From contig NZ_KB902579.1 of NCBI RefSeq assembly GCF_000379605.1, positions 509,748-573,747 of the forward strand: DNA of 64,000 nt, given 5' to 3'. The notes under the pieces are model-generated. The model was not told where the DNA came from and ran no database searches. It worked only from the letters and a program-made list of their open reading frames with translations. Position numbers and translations under genes: made by a program. Source of the stretch: Rhizobium giardinii bv. giardinii H152. Its GTDB lineage: Bacteria; Pseudomonadota; Alphaproteobacteria; Rhizobiales; Rhizobiaceae. Positions 1 through 8,819 of the stretch are shown one piece after another; positions within the stretch are counted from its first letter, which is position 1; every line of letters begins with the position of its first letter.

Positions 1-2450
1 CGTTCAGCGAGCATGAGGGCGAAGCACGCCAGGTCATGACCATCGATGCGCGGCTCGGTGTCCGCTGGGCGAAGAATGCGACGGAGGGGTCGAGCGACGC
101 TGAGCGGGTCAACGTCTTCGACCAGGCAGTGAAATACATCGCCGACCGCCGCGCCAAGGGCGCCAGGGTTCTCATTTCGGCCTGGTCGGAAGGATCGCTC
201 GACCGCCTGCTGCAGGTACTGGCCGAGCACGGGCTTGCAAACGTCAAGCCCGTCAAGGCGCTGTCGGAATTGAAATCGCTGAAACCCGGGGAGGCGGCCT
301 GCGCCGTTCTCAGCCTCGAGAGCGGGTTCGAGACCGGCGATCTCGTCGTCATCGGCGAGCAGGATATTCTCGGCGACCGCATGGTGCGCCGCTCGAAGCG
401 TCGCAAGCGCGGCGCGGATTTTATTGCCGAAGTGGCCGGCCTCGACGAAGGCAGCATCGTCGTCCACGCCGAGCACGGCATCGGGCGCTTCGTCGGTCTG
501 CGGACGATCGAGGCGGTAGGCGCGCCACATGCCTGTCTGGAACTGGTCTACGCGGACGAGGCAAAGCTCTTCCTGCCGGTGGAGAACATAGATCTTCTGT
601 CGCGCTACGGCTCGGAAGGCAGCGACGCGGTACTCGACAAGCTCGGCGGGGTCGCCTGGCAGGCGCGCAAGGCGAAGCTGAAAAAGCGCCTGCTGGATAT
701 GGCCGGCGGCCTCATCCGCATTGCTGCCGAGCGCCTGACGCGGCATGCGCCGGTGCTCGCCACGCCGGACGGATTGTATGACGAATTCGCGGCCCGCTTT
801 CCCTATGACGAGACCGAAGACCAGCTGAATTCGATCGAGGCCGTGCGCGAGGATCTCGGAGCCGGCCGACCGATGGACCGGCTCGTCTGCGGCGACGTCG
901 GTTTTGGCAAGACGGAAGTCGCGTTGCGCGCCGCGTTCGTTGCTGCGATGAATGGCGTTCAAGTGGCCGTCGTCGTGCCGACGACGCTGCTTGCCCGCCA
1001 GCACTTCAAGTCCTTCGTCGAGCGTTTCCGGGGCCTGCCCGTGCGCATCGCCCAGGCATCGCGCCTCGTCGGTTCCAAGGAACTGGCGCTGACCAAGAAG
1101 GAAGTGGCCGAGGGCAAGACGGATATCGTCGTTGGCACGCATGCGCTGTTGGGCGCCTCGATCAATTTTGCCAATCTTGGCCTTTTGATCATCGACGAAG
1201 AACAGCATTTCGGCGTCAAGCACAAGGAGCGGCTGAAGGAGCTGAAATCCGATGTGCACGTGCTGACGCTGTCGGCAACGCCGATCCCGCGCACACTACA
1301 GCTTGCCTTGACCGGCGTGCGCGAACTGTCGCTGATCACCACGCCGCCGGTCGACCGCATGGCGGTGCGCACGTTCATCTCGCCCTTCGATGCGCTGGTG
1401 ATCCGCGAAACGCTGATGCGCGAGCATTATCGCGGTGGCCAGAGCTTTTACGTCTGCCCACGTCTTGCCGATCTCTCGGAAATTCATGATTTCCTGAAGT
1501 CCGACGTACCGGAGCTGAAAGTCGCCGTTGCCCATGGCCAGATGCCGGCGACGGAGCTTGAGGACGTGATGAATGCCTTCTACGAGGGACGCTACGACGT
1601 TCTGCTCTCCACCACGATCGTCGAGTCCGGTCTCGACGTGCCGACGGCCAACACGCTGATCGTGCACCGCGCCGACATGTTCGGCCTGGCGCAGCTCTAT
1701 CAGCTACGCGGCCGCGTCGGTCGCTCCAAGGTGCGCGCCTTTGCCCTGTTCACGCTGCCGGTCAACCGGACGCTGACGGGCACGGCCGAGCGGCGGCTCA
1801 AGGTGCTGCAGTCGCTCGATACGCTGGGCGCCGGCTTCCAGCTGGCGAGCCACGACCTCGACATCCGTGGCGCCGGCAACCTGCTCGGTGACGAGCAGTC
1901 CGGCCATATCAAGGAAGTCGGCTTCGAACTGTACCAGCAGATGCTGGAGGAGGCCGTCGCCGAACTGAAGGGCGAAGAGGAAATCGCCGATACCGGCTGG
2001 TCGCCGCAGATTTCGGTCGGAACGCCGGTGATGATTCCGGACGACTACGTACCGGACCTGCATCTGCGTCTTGGCCTGTATCGCCGTCTCGGCGAGATCA
2101 CCGAACTCCAGGAGATCGACGCCTTCGGCGCGGAACTGATCGACCGATTCGGCGCACTGCCGCTCGAAGTCCAGCACCTCTTGAAGATCGTCTACATCAA
2201 GTCGCTCTGCCGCACGGCCAATGTCGAGAAGCTCGATGCAGGGCCGAAGGGCGTCGTGGTGCAGTTCCGCAACCGGGAATTCCCCAATCCGGGCGCACTT
2301 GTCGGCTATATCGCCAAGCAGGGCATCATGGCGAAGATCCGCCCCGACCACAGCATCTTCTTCCAGCGCGATTTCCCGACGCCGGAGAAGCGGCTGGCGG
2401 GCGCCGCTATTGTCATGACGCAATTGGCGGGTCTGGCGAAGGGCGCCTGA
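1..2450 (+). CDS. mfd: Transcription-repair coupling factor Mfd, 3' part
   Basis: The reading frame is open from the first complete codon at base 3, so the gene starts before the window; about 815 codons of a protein normally near 1,150-1,170 residues are present. Mfd is an ATP-driven translocase that removes stalled RNA polymerase and recruits UvrA. Numbered from the first in-window Met (base 36), a CarD/TRCF polymerase-interaction domain lies near residues 138-205, a Walker A motif GFGKTE near 288, a DEEQ box at 387-390 and superfamily 2 helicase motifs after it; the end is the TRCF C-terminal domain. Missing are the UvrB-like N-terminal modules. It converges on the minus-strand FrnE-type gene with a shared terminator. 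Confidence 0.97.
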   Translation, partial: FSEHEGEARQVMTIDARLGVRWAKNATEGSSDAERVNVFDQAVKYIADRRAKGARVLISAWSEGSLDRLLQVLAEHGLANVKPVKALSELKSLKPGEAACAVLSLESGFETGDLVVIGEQDILGDRMVRRSKRRKRGADFIAEVAGLDEGSIVVHAEHGIGRFVGLRTIEAVGAPHACLELVYADEAKLFLPVENIDLLSRYGSEGSDAVLDKLGGVAWQARKAKLKKRLLDMAGGLIRIAAERLTRHAPVLATPDGLYDEFAARFPYDETEDQLNSIEAVREDLGAGRPMDRLVCGDVGFGKTEVALRAAFVAAMNGVQVAVVVPTTLLARQHFKSFVERFRGLPVRIAQASRLVGSKELALTKKEVAEGKTDIVVGTHALLGASINFANLGLLIIDEEQHFGVKHKERLKELKSDVHVLTLSATPIPRTLQLALTGVRELSLITTPPVDRMAVRTFISPFDALVIRETLMREHYRGGQSFYVCPRLADLSEIHDFLKSDVPELKVAVAHGQMPATELEDVMNAFYEGRYDVLLSTTIVESGLDVPTANTLIVHRADMFGLAQLYQLRGRVGRSKVRAFALFTLPVNRTLTGTAERRLKVLQSLDTLGAGFQLASHDLDIRGAGNLLGDEQSGHIKEVGFELYQQMLEEAVAELKGEEEIADTGWSPQISVGTPVMIPDDYVPDLHLRLGLYRRLGEITELQEIDAFGAELIDRFGALPLEVQHLLKIVYIKSLCRTANVEKLDAGPKGVVVQFRNREFPNPGALVGYIAKQGIMAKIRPDHSIFFQRDFPTPEKRLAGAAIVMTQLAGLAKGA

Positions 2451-2462
2451 GCGCCAAACAGA

Positions 2463-2490
2463 AAAGCCGCGCAAGATTCGCGCGGCTTTC
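2463..2490. terminator. Bidirectional terminator between mfd and the FrnE-type gene
   Basis: A 10-bp perfect stem (2463-2472 with 2480-2489) with a 7-base loop lies 12 bases after the mfd stop. A-rich and T-rich flanks on both sides make it usable from both strands, which suits the convergent genes. Confidence 0.8.
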
Positions 2491-2508
2491 GGTAAAAACG
2501 TCTCTAGA

Positions 2509-3174
2509 TCAGTTGATTTGAGCCGTATTCTTCATCTTGGCGATATCCCGTAGCGCATCGGTCAGGACATCGACGGACTGGGCGCCCATCACCGCATATT
2601 TGCTATCGATGATGAAGCACGGCACGCCGGTGACACCCATACCCCGCGCCGCCTCGATTTCCTCGCCGACAGTGTCCTTGTCGGCATTCGAGGCGAGCAA
2701 CGCAGCGATGACATTACGATCGAGACCGGCTTCAGTTGCGATGTCGAGCAGAACAGCGTGATCGCCGACATTGCGGCCCTGCTCGAAATTTGCCTTGAAC
2801 AGCAGCGAAGCAACCTTGCTCTGGACTTCCGGCCCCTCGGTCAAAGCCCAGCGGATCAGCCGGTGCGCGTCGAGCGTGTTCGGGCTGATTTTCACGGCGT
2901 CGAAGTCGAACGCAATACCGTCCTGCTGGCCAAGCCCGGTCAACATCTGATGCGCGCGGTCGACGGCGGCCTGTCCTCCGAGCTTCGCGGCAAGATGCGA
3001 CTTATGATCGACGCCTTCGGGCGGCAGGTCGGGATTGAGCTGATAGGGACGCCAGTTCACCGTTACATGAATCTCGTCGGCCACATTGGCGATTGCCTGA
3101 TCGAGCCGCGCCTTGCCGAGATAGCACCAAGGGCAGACGACGTCCGAGACAACATCGATATTTACGAGATCCAT
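2509..3174 (-). CDS. DsbA-family (FrnE-type) thiol-disulfide oxidoreductase
   Basis: A 221-residue cytoplasmic thioredoxin-fold protein with no signal peptide. The CPWC redox motif is at residues 14-17 inside VVCPWCYLG, and the cis-proline loop GVTGVPCF is near the C-terminus; both are hallmarks of the FrnE/2-hydroxychromene-2-carboxylate isomerase-like DsbA group. The length fits FrnE. A purine-rich AGAAGGA site stands about 10 bases before the ATG at 3174. Family members act in cytoplasmic disulfide exchange or oxidative stress; the true substrate here is unknown. It lies 100 bases downstream of the solute-binding protein on the same strand and may be co-transcribed. Confidence 0.88.
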   Translation of the reverse strand: MDLVNIDVVSDVVCPWCYLGKARLDQAIANVADEIHVTVNWRPYQLNPDLPPEGVDHKSHLAAKLGGQAAVDRAHQMLTGLGQQDGIAFDFDAVKISPNTLDAHRLIRWALTEGPEVQSKVASLLFKANFEQGRNVGDHAVLLDIATEAGLDRNVIAALLASNADKDTVGEEIEAARGMGVTGVPCFIIDSKYAVMGAQSVDVLTDALRDIAKMKNTAQIN

Positions 3175-3274
3175 GGTGCCGGTTCCTTCTGCTGCAGACC
3201 ATTGGTCCGCGACATAGTCGCAGGCCTTTCCGGTTTCAATGCGTTACCAAAAGTATACCGGCCTCAAATCCGCA

Positions 3275-5089
3275 TCACTGCACAGTTTCGTCCCACCAGG
3301 CCGGCAGCTGGTAGCCATAGAGCGGCACCACGCTCGGCCGGCCGATATGCTTGGCACGCGCCACCCATTGTGCGGCGGCATGATAGAGCGGCACGAGATA
3401 GGAATTGTTGATCAGCAACCGGTCGTGAGCCCGAACGGCGGCGACGAAATCTTCCGTCGTCCTGGCCTGGAGGATATTGTTGATCAGCCGGTCGACGTCC
3501 TTGTCCGCGACACCAGCAAAGTTTTCGCTGCCCTGGCGGTCGCGTGCTTCGGAAGACCAGCGGCGGACCTGCTCGATACCGGGCGAAAGCGTCGACGGGA
3601 AGGACTTGATGATCACGTCATAGTCGAACGACTGGCTGCGCTGCTGGTACTGCGAATCGTCGACGGTGCGCACCGACGCGGTAATGCCGAGGGCTGCAAG
3701 GAAGCGCTGGTAGGCAAGCGCCAGTTTTTCCTGGCCCTCGTTTTGGGTCATGATCTCGAAGGCCAGCGGCTCGCCCTTCTCGTTGATCATCTTGCCGTCC
3801 TTGATGCTGTACCCAGCTTCCCGCAGCAGCGTTACGGCTTCGCGCAGCACGTTGCGATCGCGGCCGGAGGCATCGGTGACGGGCAGGCGGTAAGTGCCGT
3901 CGAGTATGGCCGGATTGATCCGGTTGCGGATGTCGCCCATCAGGCCGAGTTCCCGATCATCCGCCGCGACGCCGAGATAGGAAAGGGTCGAGTTCTGCCA
4001 GAAGCTCTGCGTGCGCGTATAGGCATTGTCGAACAGGTTCTTGTTGACCCATTCGAAATCGAAGACAAGCGCCAGCCCCTGGCGCAGCTTGATGTTCGCA
4101 AACATAGGCCGGCGGGTGTTGAAGACGAAGCCGAGCATGCCGGACGGCGTCTTCGGCGTGAACGTATCCTTGATCACATTACCGGACTGCACCGCCGGGA
4201 AATCGTAGCTCCGCGTCCACTTGGTCGGGCTGCCTTCCGGATAGATATCGACCACGCCCTTCTTGAAAGCCTCGAACAGTGAACTGTCCTGCAGGAAATA
4301 TTCGACGGAAATTTCGTCGTAGTTGTCGAAGCCGATCTTGCTGGGGAGATCCTTTGCCCAGTAATCAGGGTTGCGCTTGTAGACGATCCGCTCGCCAGGC
4401 TTGACCTCCGCCACCCGATAGGGTCCGGAACCCAAGGGAAATTTGAGCGTCGTCTGGTCGAAGGTCGCCACATCGGTCGCGTGTTTCGGCAGGATCGGCG
4501 TCATGGCGATCAGCAAGGGATATTCACGGTCGGCCTGATCGTTGAAGGTGAAACGTACGCTGCGCTCGCCGACCTTTTCCATCTTCTCGACCTTCGCCAG
4601 TCGCGTGCTGAAAGGTTCGCGGCCCTTGTCGCGAAACAGCTCGAAGGTGAAAATCACGTCCTCGGGCGTCACCGGCTGACCGTCGGCCCATTTTGCCTTC
4701 GGATTGAGATTGAACTGGATAAAGCTGCGATCATCATCATATTCGACAGTCTCGGCCAGCAGGCCGTAGAGCGAGAAGGCCTCGTCTCGGGAACGCTGCA
4801 TCAGCGAATCATAGACGAGATTTCCGTATTCCGGGTCGAGCATGCCGCGCGCGGTGGTGCGCATGCTTTTCAGGATGAAGGGATTGAGGTTGTCGAAAGT
4901 ACCGACGACGCCATAGGCGACACGGCCGCCCTTCTTCACGTCCGGTTTGACATAGGGGAAACTCTTGAAATCTGCGGGCAGGGCGGGCTGCCCGTGCATG
5001 GCGATGCGGTGGACCGGTTCGGCCCTTGCCGCAACGCCTGTGCCGAGAGCGGCAAGCAGCGAAATCAACCCTAAGAACAATGCGCGCAA
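3275..5089 (-). CDS. ABC transporter substrate-binding protein, family 5 (oligopeptide type, YejA-like)
   Basis: Periplasmic solute-binding protein of the SBP_bac_5 family, 604 residues, matching YejA-like proteins of about 600. I chose a TTG start at 5089 because a GGAGG site sits 5 bases before it and translation then opens directly with a signal peptide (LFLGLISLLAALG...ARA). An in-frame ATG at 5149 would add 20 residues and has a poorer site. The body has the family signatures such as LNPFILKS, the KWADGQPVTPEDV motif near residue 135 and the GSGPYRV motif. No permease or ATPase genes adjoin it, so partner genes must lie elsewhere. Ligand is probably a peptide or peptide-like compound. 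Confidence 0.88.
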   Translation of the reverse strand: MRALFLGLISLLAALGTGVAARAEPVHRIAMHGQPALPADFKSFPYVKPDVKKGGRVAYGVVGTFDNLNPFILKSMRTTARGMLDPEYGNLVYDSLMQRSRDEAFSLYGLLAETVEYDDDRSFIQFNLNPKAKWADGQPVTPEDVIFTFELFRDKGREPFSTRLAKVEKMEKVGERSVRFTFNDQADREYPLLIAMTPILPKHATDVATFDQTTLKFPLGSGPYRVAEVKPGERIVYKRNPDYWAKDLPSKIGFDNYDEISVEYFLQDSSLFEAFKKGVVDIYPEGSPTKWTRSYDFPAVQSGNVIKDTFTPKTPSGMLGFVFNTRRPMFANIKLRQGLALVFDFEWVNKNLFDNAYTRTQSFWQNSTLSYLGVAADDRELGLMGDIRNRINPAILDGTYRLPVTDASGRDRNVLREAVTLLREAGYSIKDGKMINEKGEPLAFEIMTQNEGQEKLALAYQRFLAALGITASVRTVDDSQYQQRSQSFDYDVIIKSFPSTLSPGIEQVRRWSSEARDRQGSENFAGVADKDVDRLINNILQARTTEDFVAAVRAHDRLLINNSYLVPLYHAAAQWVARAKHIGRPSVVPLYGYQLPAWWDETVQ

Positions 5090-5374
5090 GCCCGCCTCCT
5101 GCTGTCTTCTCTTGTATGAATCACGGCAAACTAGCACGTTGACAGGCATTTCCAACCGGCAGAGACCGCAAAAATCCCGGTGCAGGCCAATCGATGACCG
5201 CAAAAAAATCAAGGAAAGACTGGATATCCGCGCCCGCTCGCTGTAACAGGTGTTCCCGGAGACGAGGGTCATGCAATTGCCTTATTTGCCCAACAGGAGA
5301 GCGGGCGGCTGACCATAGATGACGAGTGGCTTAGAGACTGCTCAGACACCGGAATTCAGGAGACGGATATCGTT

Positions 5375-6007
5375 ATGATCTTCAAGTCGAACTTCACCAA
5401 AAAGGCCGCACTTTCGGCATTTGCCGGCGCTGTTGCCGTCGCCGCGATGCCCGTGGCGTCCTTCGCGCAGGAGCAGGCTGCCGGTCGTCCGCCACAGGGC
5501 TGGTTCAAGGTCTGCACCAAGCAGGAAGACAACGATGTCTGCATCGTGCAGAATCTCTTGTCGGCCAACAACGGCCAATTGATCACGGCCGTTGGCCTTA
5601 TCAGCGTTCGCGGCAAGGTGGAACGCAAGGTGATGCAGGTTTCGGTTCCCTCCGCGCGGCTCATCCCCCCGGGCATCCAGATGCAGATCGACGGTGGCAA
5701 GGGCGTCAAGCTCGACTACGCCATCTGCATGCCGGACAAGTGCATTGCCGAAGTGCCGCTGAGTGATGCCGTGCTCGCCAACCTGAAGAAGGGCGGCGAA
5801 GTGGTGTTCACCTCGGTCAACTTCCAGCGCGCGCCGAACCCCATCAAGATTTCGCTCAACGGCTTTACCGGCGTGTTCGACGGCGAGCCGATCGAGCAGT
5901 CGAAGCTGCAAGAGCGCCAGCGCCTGCTGCAGGAAGAAATGCAGAAGAAGGCGGAGGACGCCCGCAAGAAGCTGGAAGAAGCCCAGAAGGCGGCCAAGCA
6001 GAACTGA
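5375..6007 (+). CDS. Invasion-associated locus B (IalB) family protein
   Basis: A 210-residue exported protein. Residues 1-32 form a signal peptide ending ASFAQ; the rest has the IalB-family pattern GWFKVCTKQ...CIVQN and a second Cys pair (ICMPDKC) likely to form disulfides. The last 35 residues are a charged, coiled-coil-like Glu/Lys/Ala tail. IalB was named for Bartonella erythrocyte invasion, but homologues are common in free-living rhizobia, where the role is unknown. CAGGAGA lies about 8 bases before the ATG. It is a single-gene unit ending in a strong terminator. Confidence 0.9.
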   Translation: MIFKSNFTKKAALSAFAGAVAVAAMPVASFAQEQAAGRPPQGWFKVCTKQEDNDVCIVQNLLSANNGQLITAVGLISVRGKVERKVMQVSVPSARLIPPGIQMQIDGGKGVKLDYAICMPDKCIAEVPLSDAVLANLKKGGEVVFTSVNFQRAPNPIKISLNGFTGVFDGEPIEQSKLQERQRLLQEEMQKKAEDARKKLEEAQKAAKQN

Positions 6008-6024
6008 TCGCAACGCGATTCCGC

Positions 6025-6056
6025 AAAAAAGCCCCGGACTTTCGTCCGGGGTTTTT
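6025..6056 (+). terminator. Rho-independent terminator of the IalB gene
   Basis: An A6 tract, the stem CCCCGGAC/GTCCGGGG with a TTTC loop, and a T6 tract follow 18 bases after the stop codon. This is a textbook intrinsic terminator and can also stop minus-strand hspQ transcription. Confidence 0.9.
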
Positions 6057-6089
6057 TGTTTCAGTGCTAAGCCACCAGGGCGGTTGCCG

Positions 6090-6422
6090 TCAGTGCTGAA
6101 CGACAGCTTTCGGCTTGTACTGGCCGGCTCCCTGCGGATCGAAGAAGGCATTCACCTGCGAATGGCGCATGGGCCTTCCACTGTCGTCCGAAACGAGGTT
6201 CTGTTCGGAAACATAGGCCACATATTCCGCTTCATCATTTTCCGCGAGCAGATGGTAAAACGGCTGATCCTTGCTCGGGCGGACTTCAGCGGGAATAGCA
6301 TTCCACCATTCCTCGGTGTTGGCGTATTCCGGGTCAACGTCGAAGATGACGCCGCGGAACGGAAACACACGGTGGCGAACAACCTGTCCAATCTGAAATT
6401 TTGCGTCTCTTTGTTTCATCAT
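6090..6422 (-). CDS. hspQ: Heat shock protein HspQ
   Basis: A 110-residue protein with the YccV/HspQ domain: KFQIGQVVRHRVFPFRGV at the start, DVDPEY and the NLVSDDSG motif toward the end. HspQ binds hemimethylated DNA in older work and acts as a specificity-enhancing factor for Lon protease. The open frame continues 64 codons further upstream, but that part is not HspQ-like. The ATG at 6422 has AAAGGAA 7 bases before it; a second ATG follows at once at 6419. The gene is divergent from the coiled-coil protein at 6607. Confidence 0.92.
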   Translation of the reverse strand: MMKQRDAKFQIGQVVRHRVFPFRGVIFDVDPEYANTEEWWNAIPAEVRPSKDQPFYHLLAENDEAEYVAYVSEQNLVSDDSGRPMRHSQVNAFFDPQGAGQYKPKAVVQH

Positions 6423-6606
6423 GAGAGGTTCCTTTCCCCCAATATGTGGTGGTTTTTCAACAAACATCAATAGGCAAGGTCGGGCATGCCATTGCTGCGC
6501 GGTGGCCGGCGAGAAGGGGCGACAGGCATGCGGACTGCTGTGCTTGCCTCCTCCGGAAATTCGTCGTACCTGAATTGAAGGGGAGTTTTTCCGTGGCGGA
6601 TCGGGC

Positions 6607-7647
6607 ATGAGCAATCAGTGGGGCAGAAACAGCCAGGTGACGCGGAGCGGCGGCTCGTCCGGCTTCTTGCTGCCGGCCATTCTGTGTGCGGTGCTCATCG
6701 CCGCCAGCGGCTATTTCTGGTTCACCCGCCAGGCCATGCAGACGGAAATTGCCGAACTGAAGGCGCAGGCAGCGTCGCTGACCGACCAGTTGGGCAAAGT
6801 GACGGGCGAGAGAGACAAGGTCACCGGCGACCTCGCCGAATTCCGCAAGAATTCCGGCAACTGGGCGGGAGAGCTTGAGCAGGAATATGCCGAGCTGAAG
6901 CTCAACGAAGTGCCGAAGCTCAACCGGCTGCTCGACAAGCGCGATGCGGACATTTCGACGCTCGAAAAACTGCTTTCGACGGAAAAGGCCACGGCGAAAT
7001 CTGCCGCCGACGATTTCACCGCGACGATCGCCAAAATCAACGCCGATTTGACCGCCGCCAAATCGGATGCCGCGAGTGCCAGAAAAGAGGCCGAAAGCCT
7101 AGAAGCCGAGAAACTGGCCTTGAACACGCAGATAACCAGTCTGCGCTCGGCCGTGGAACGGGCCATGGCCGACGCTGCTGCTGCCCGCAAGGCGCTGGAG
7201 CAAAAGCAGGCGGAAGCGCAAGGGACAACTGCGTTCAAATCGGCGCTCGAAGCGCGTGATGCCCGGATCGAGACATTGGAGCAGAGCCTCGGCGAGGCGC
7301 GCCTTAAAGTGGCGGCACTGGAAAAGCAGCTTGCCGACGACGACGCCGCAGCCGCCGTTGCCAAGGACTCGGGCGAAAAAACCGCTGACACGCCGCTGTC
7401 CACCGATCTGCCGAGCACGGCCGAGGCCAAACCTGCAGGCGCGCTAACGCCGCGCGACAGCCTGCTGGTCGAGAATGTCATCGGTGCGACCCGCGGTCTT
7501 GGCTTTCTGGACGAAGAAAAGACGCAGCGCCTGAAGGACAAGCTCATCGCCGGCGCCTGCGTGACGGATGCCCTGGAGAGCGTCTTCGACAAGGTGCCGC
7601 TTGTCCTGATGCGCAACCTCATGCGTGATTTCAAAAGCGATTGCTGA
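6607..7647 (+). CDS. Membrane-anchored coiled-coil protein of unknown function
   Basis: 346 residues. A transmembrane helix at about residues 18-40 (FLLPAILCAVLIAASGYFWF) follows a short basic N-terminus, so the protein is a bitopic inner-membrane protein with a periplasmic body. Residues 45-250 are an almost continuous Ala/Glu/Lys/Asp-rich coiled coil. A small folded C-terminal segment (about 280-346) ends with a Cys and contains a second Cys (GACVTDALESVF). I do not recognise the family. The next gene, a TAXI binding protein, starts 47 bases downstream, so the two are probably one operon. A structural or scaffold role is inference only. Confidence 0.75.
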   Translation: MSNQWGRNSQVTRSGGSSGFLLPAILCAVLIAASGYFWFTRQAMQTEIAELKAQAASLTDQLGKVTGERDKVTGDLAEFRKNSGNWAGELEQEYAELKLNEVPKLNRLLDKRDADISTLEKLLSTEKATAKSAADDFTATIAKINADLTAAKSDAASARKEAESLEAEKLALNTQITSLRSAVERAMADAAAARKALEQKQAEAQGTTAFKSALEARDARIETLEQSLGEARLKVAALEKQLADDDAAAAVAKDSGEKTADTPLSTDLPSTAEAKPAGALTPRDSLLVENVIGATRGLGFLDEEKTQRLKDKLIAGACVTDALESVFDKVPLVLMRNLMRDFKSDC

Positions 7648-7694
7648 CATATTCCTCCGCTTGCCCGGCGCAAGCGGTTTCCGGGAGAGGAAAA

Positions 7695-8726
7695 ATGGTG
7701 TTTCGACTGGCCTCCGCCGCGATCGTCGCGGCCTGTTTACTCGGTCCGGCATCGGCGGCCGAGTTTGAAAAAAACATCATGACCGGCGGACCGCAGGGCA
7801 CCTATATCCAGATCGGCCGCGACGTTGCAGCGCTCGGCAAGAGTTGCGGGCTGACCCTCAACGTCCAGCAATCCGCAGGTTCGCTGGAAAACTTTGTCGG
7901 GGTGAGAAACCGCAAGAACACCCAGTTCGGCATCGTCCAGAGCGACGTGCTCGAATATTTGAAGACCTTCGAGGCGAACGACCCCGAGGTGCAACAGGCG
8001 GTGCGTGGCGTGCGCATCATGTTCCCGCTCTATAACGAGGAAATCCACGTTCTCGCCCGCGCCGATATCAAGGATATGAAGGACCTGGACGGCAAGAAGG
8101 TTGCCGTCGGTGTGAAGGACAGCGGCACCTTCCTGACGTCGTCGCTCATTCTCGACATTTTGCAGGTGAAGACCGGCGAACGCGTTGCGATCAACCCGGA
8201 TACGGCTTTGCCGAAACTGCTGGCCGGCGAGATCGACGCCTTCTTCTATGTCGCAGGGGCTCCGGCGGCGCTGTTCAAGAACAACCCGATCGACGGCGCG
8301 AAGTTTCATCTCCTGCCGATCACCGAGGCGCCGCTGCTCGCCACCTACACGGCCTCGCGCATCGATGCCGGGACTTACGCTTTCCAGAAGGAACCGGTCG
8401 ATCTGATCGCCGTGAAGGCCGTGATGATGACCTATGACTACGACGTCAAGCGAAACGCCTATCAGCGAGAAAGCTGCAAGGCGGTGTCGGAGTTCTCAAG
8501 CCTCATTCTCAACAATCTAGAAAAGCTGCAGGCGACGGGACATCCGAAATGGAAGGATGTCGATCTGACCGTCTTGCCACCCGGTTGGCAGGTTGGCGTT
8601 TGCGTCAAGGCAGGCATGGCGCTCGACTACAAGCCGGCCTGCAAGGCGCCGGAAGCCGCAACCCGGCAGCCGGATGGCAACGAGGAATATCTCGACCTGC
8701 TGAAGCAACGCCTGAAGAAGCAATAG
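7695..8726 (+). CDS. TAXI-family TRAP transporter solute-binding protein
   Basis: A 343-residue periplasmic receptor. The signal peptide (residues 1-21, ending PASA-A) is followed by the TAXI hallmark MTGGPQGTYIQIGRDVA; the central FYVAGAP segment also fits the family. The ATG at 7695 is preceded by GGGAGAGG; an in-frame ATG at 7641 would put 18 non-signal residues in front. TAXI receptors deliver carboxylate ligands to a fused DctQM permease, but no TRAP membrane subunit is near, so this is an orphan receptor. It probably shares an operon with the coiled-coil gene before it. Confidence 0.88.
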   Translation: MVFRLASAAIVAACLLGPASAAEFEKNIMTGGPQGTYIQIGRDVAALGKSCGLTLNVQQSAGSLENFVGVRNRKNTQFGIVQSDVLEYLKTFEANDPEVQQAVRGVRIMFPLYNEEIHVLARADIKDMKDLDGKKVAVGVKDSGTFLTSSLILDILQVKTGERVAINPDTALPKLLAGEIDAFFYVAGAPAALFKNNPIDGAKFHLLPITEAPLLATYTASRIDAGTYAFQKEPVDLIAVKAVMMTYDYDVKRNAYQRESCKAVSEFSSLILNNLEKLQATGHPKWKDVDLTVLPPGWQVGVCVKAGMALDYKPACKAPEAATRQPDGNEEYLDLLKQRLKKQ

Positions 8727-8749
8727 CCGGTTCCAACCATACAAATGAA

Positions 8750-8777
8750 AAGGCCGGTCTCGCGCGAGACCGGCCTT
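8750..8777. terminator. Terminator between the TAXI gene and glnA
   Basis: A perfect 13-bp inverted repeat (AAGGCCGGTCTCG and its complement) with a 2-base centre. A run of T follows on the minus strand and a weaker one on the plus strand, so it most plainly serves glnA while also closing the TAXI gene. A second 7-bp stem lies at 8790-8807. Confidence 0.75.
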
Positions 8778-8819
8778 CTGTTTGAGCTGGACCCGCTCTC
8801 GCGGGTCCGGAAGCGGCTT

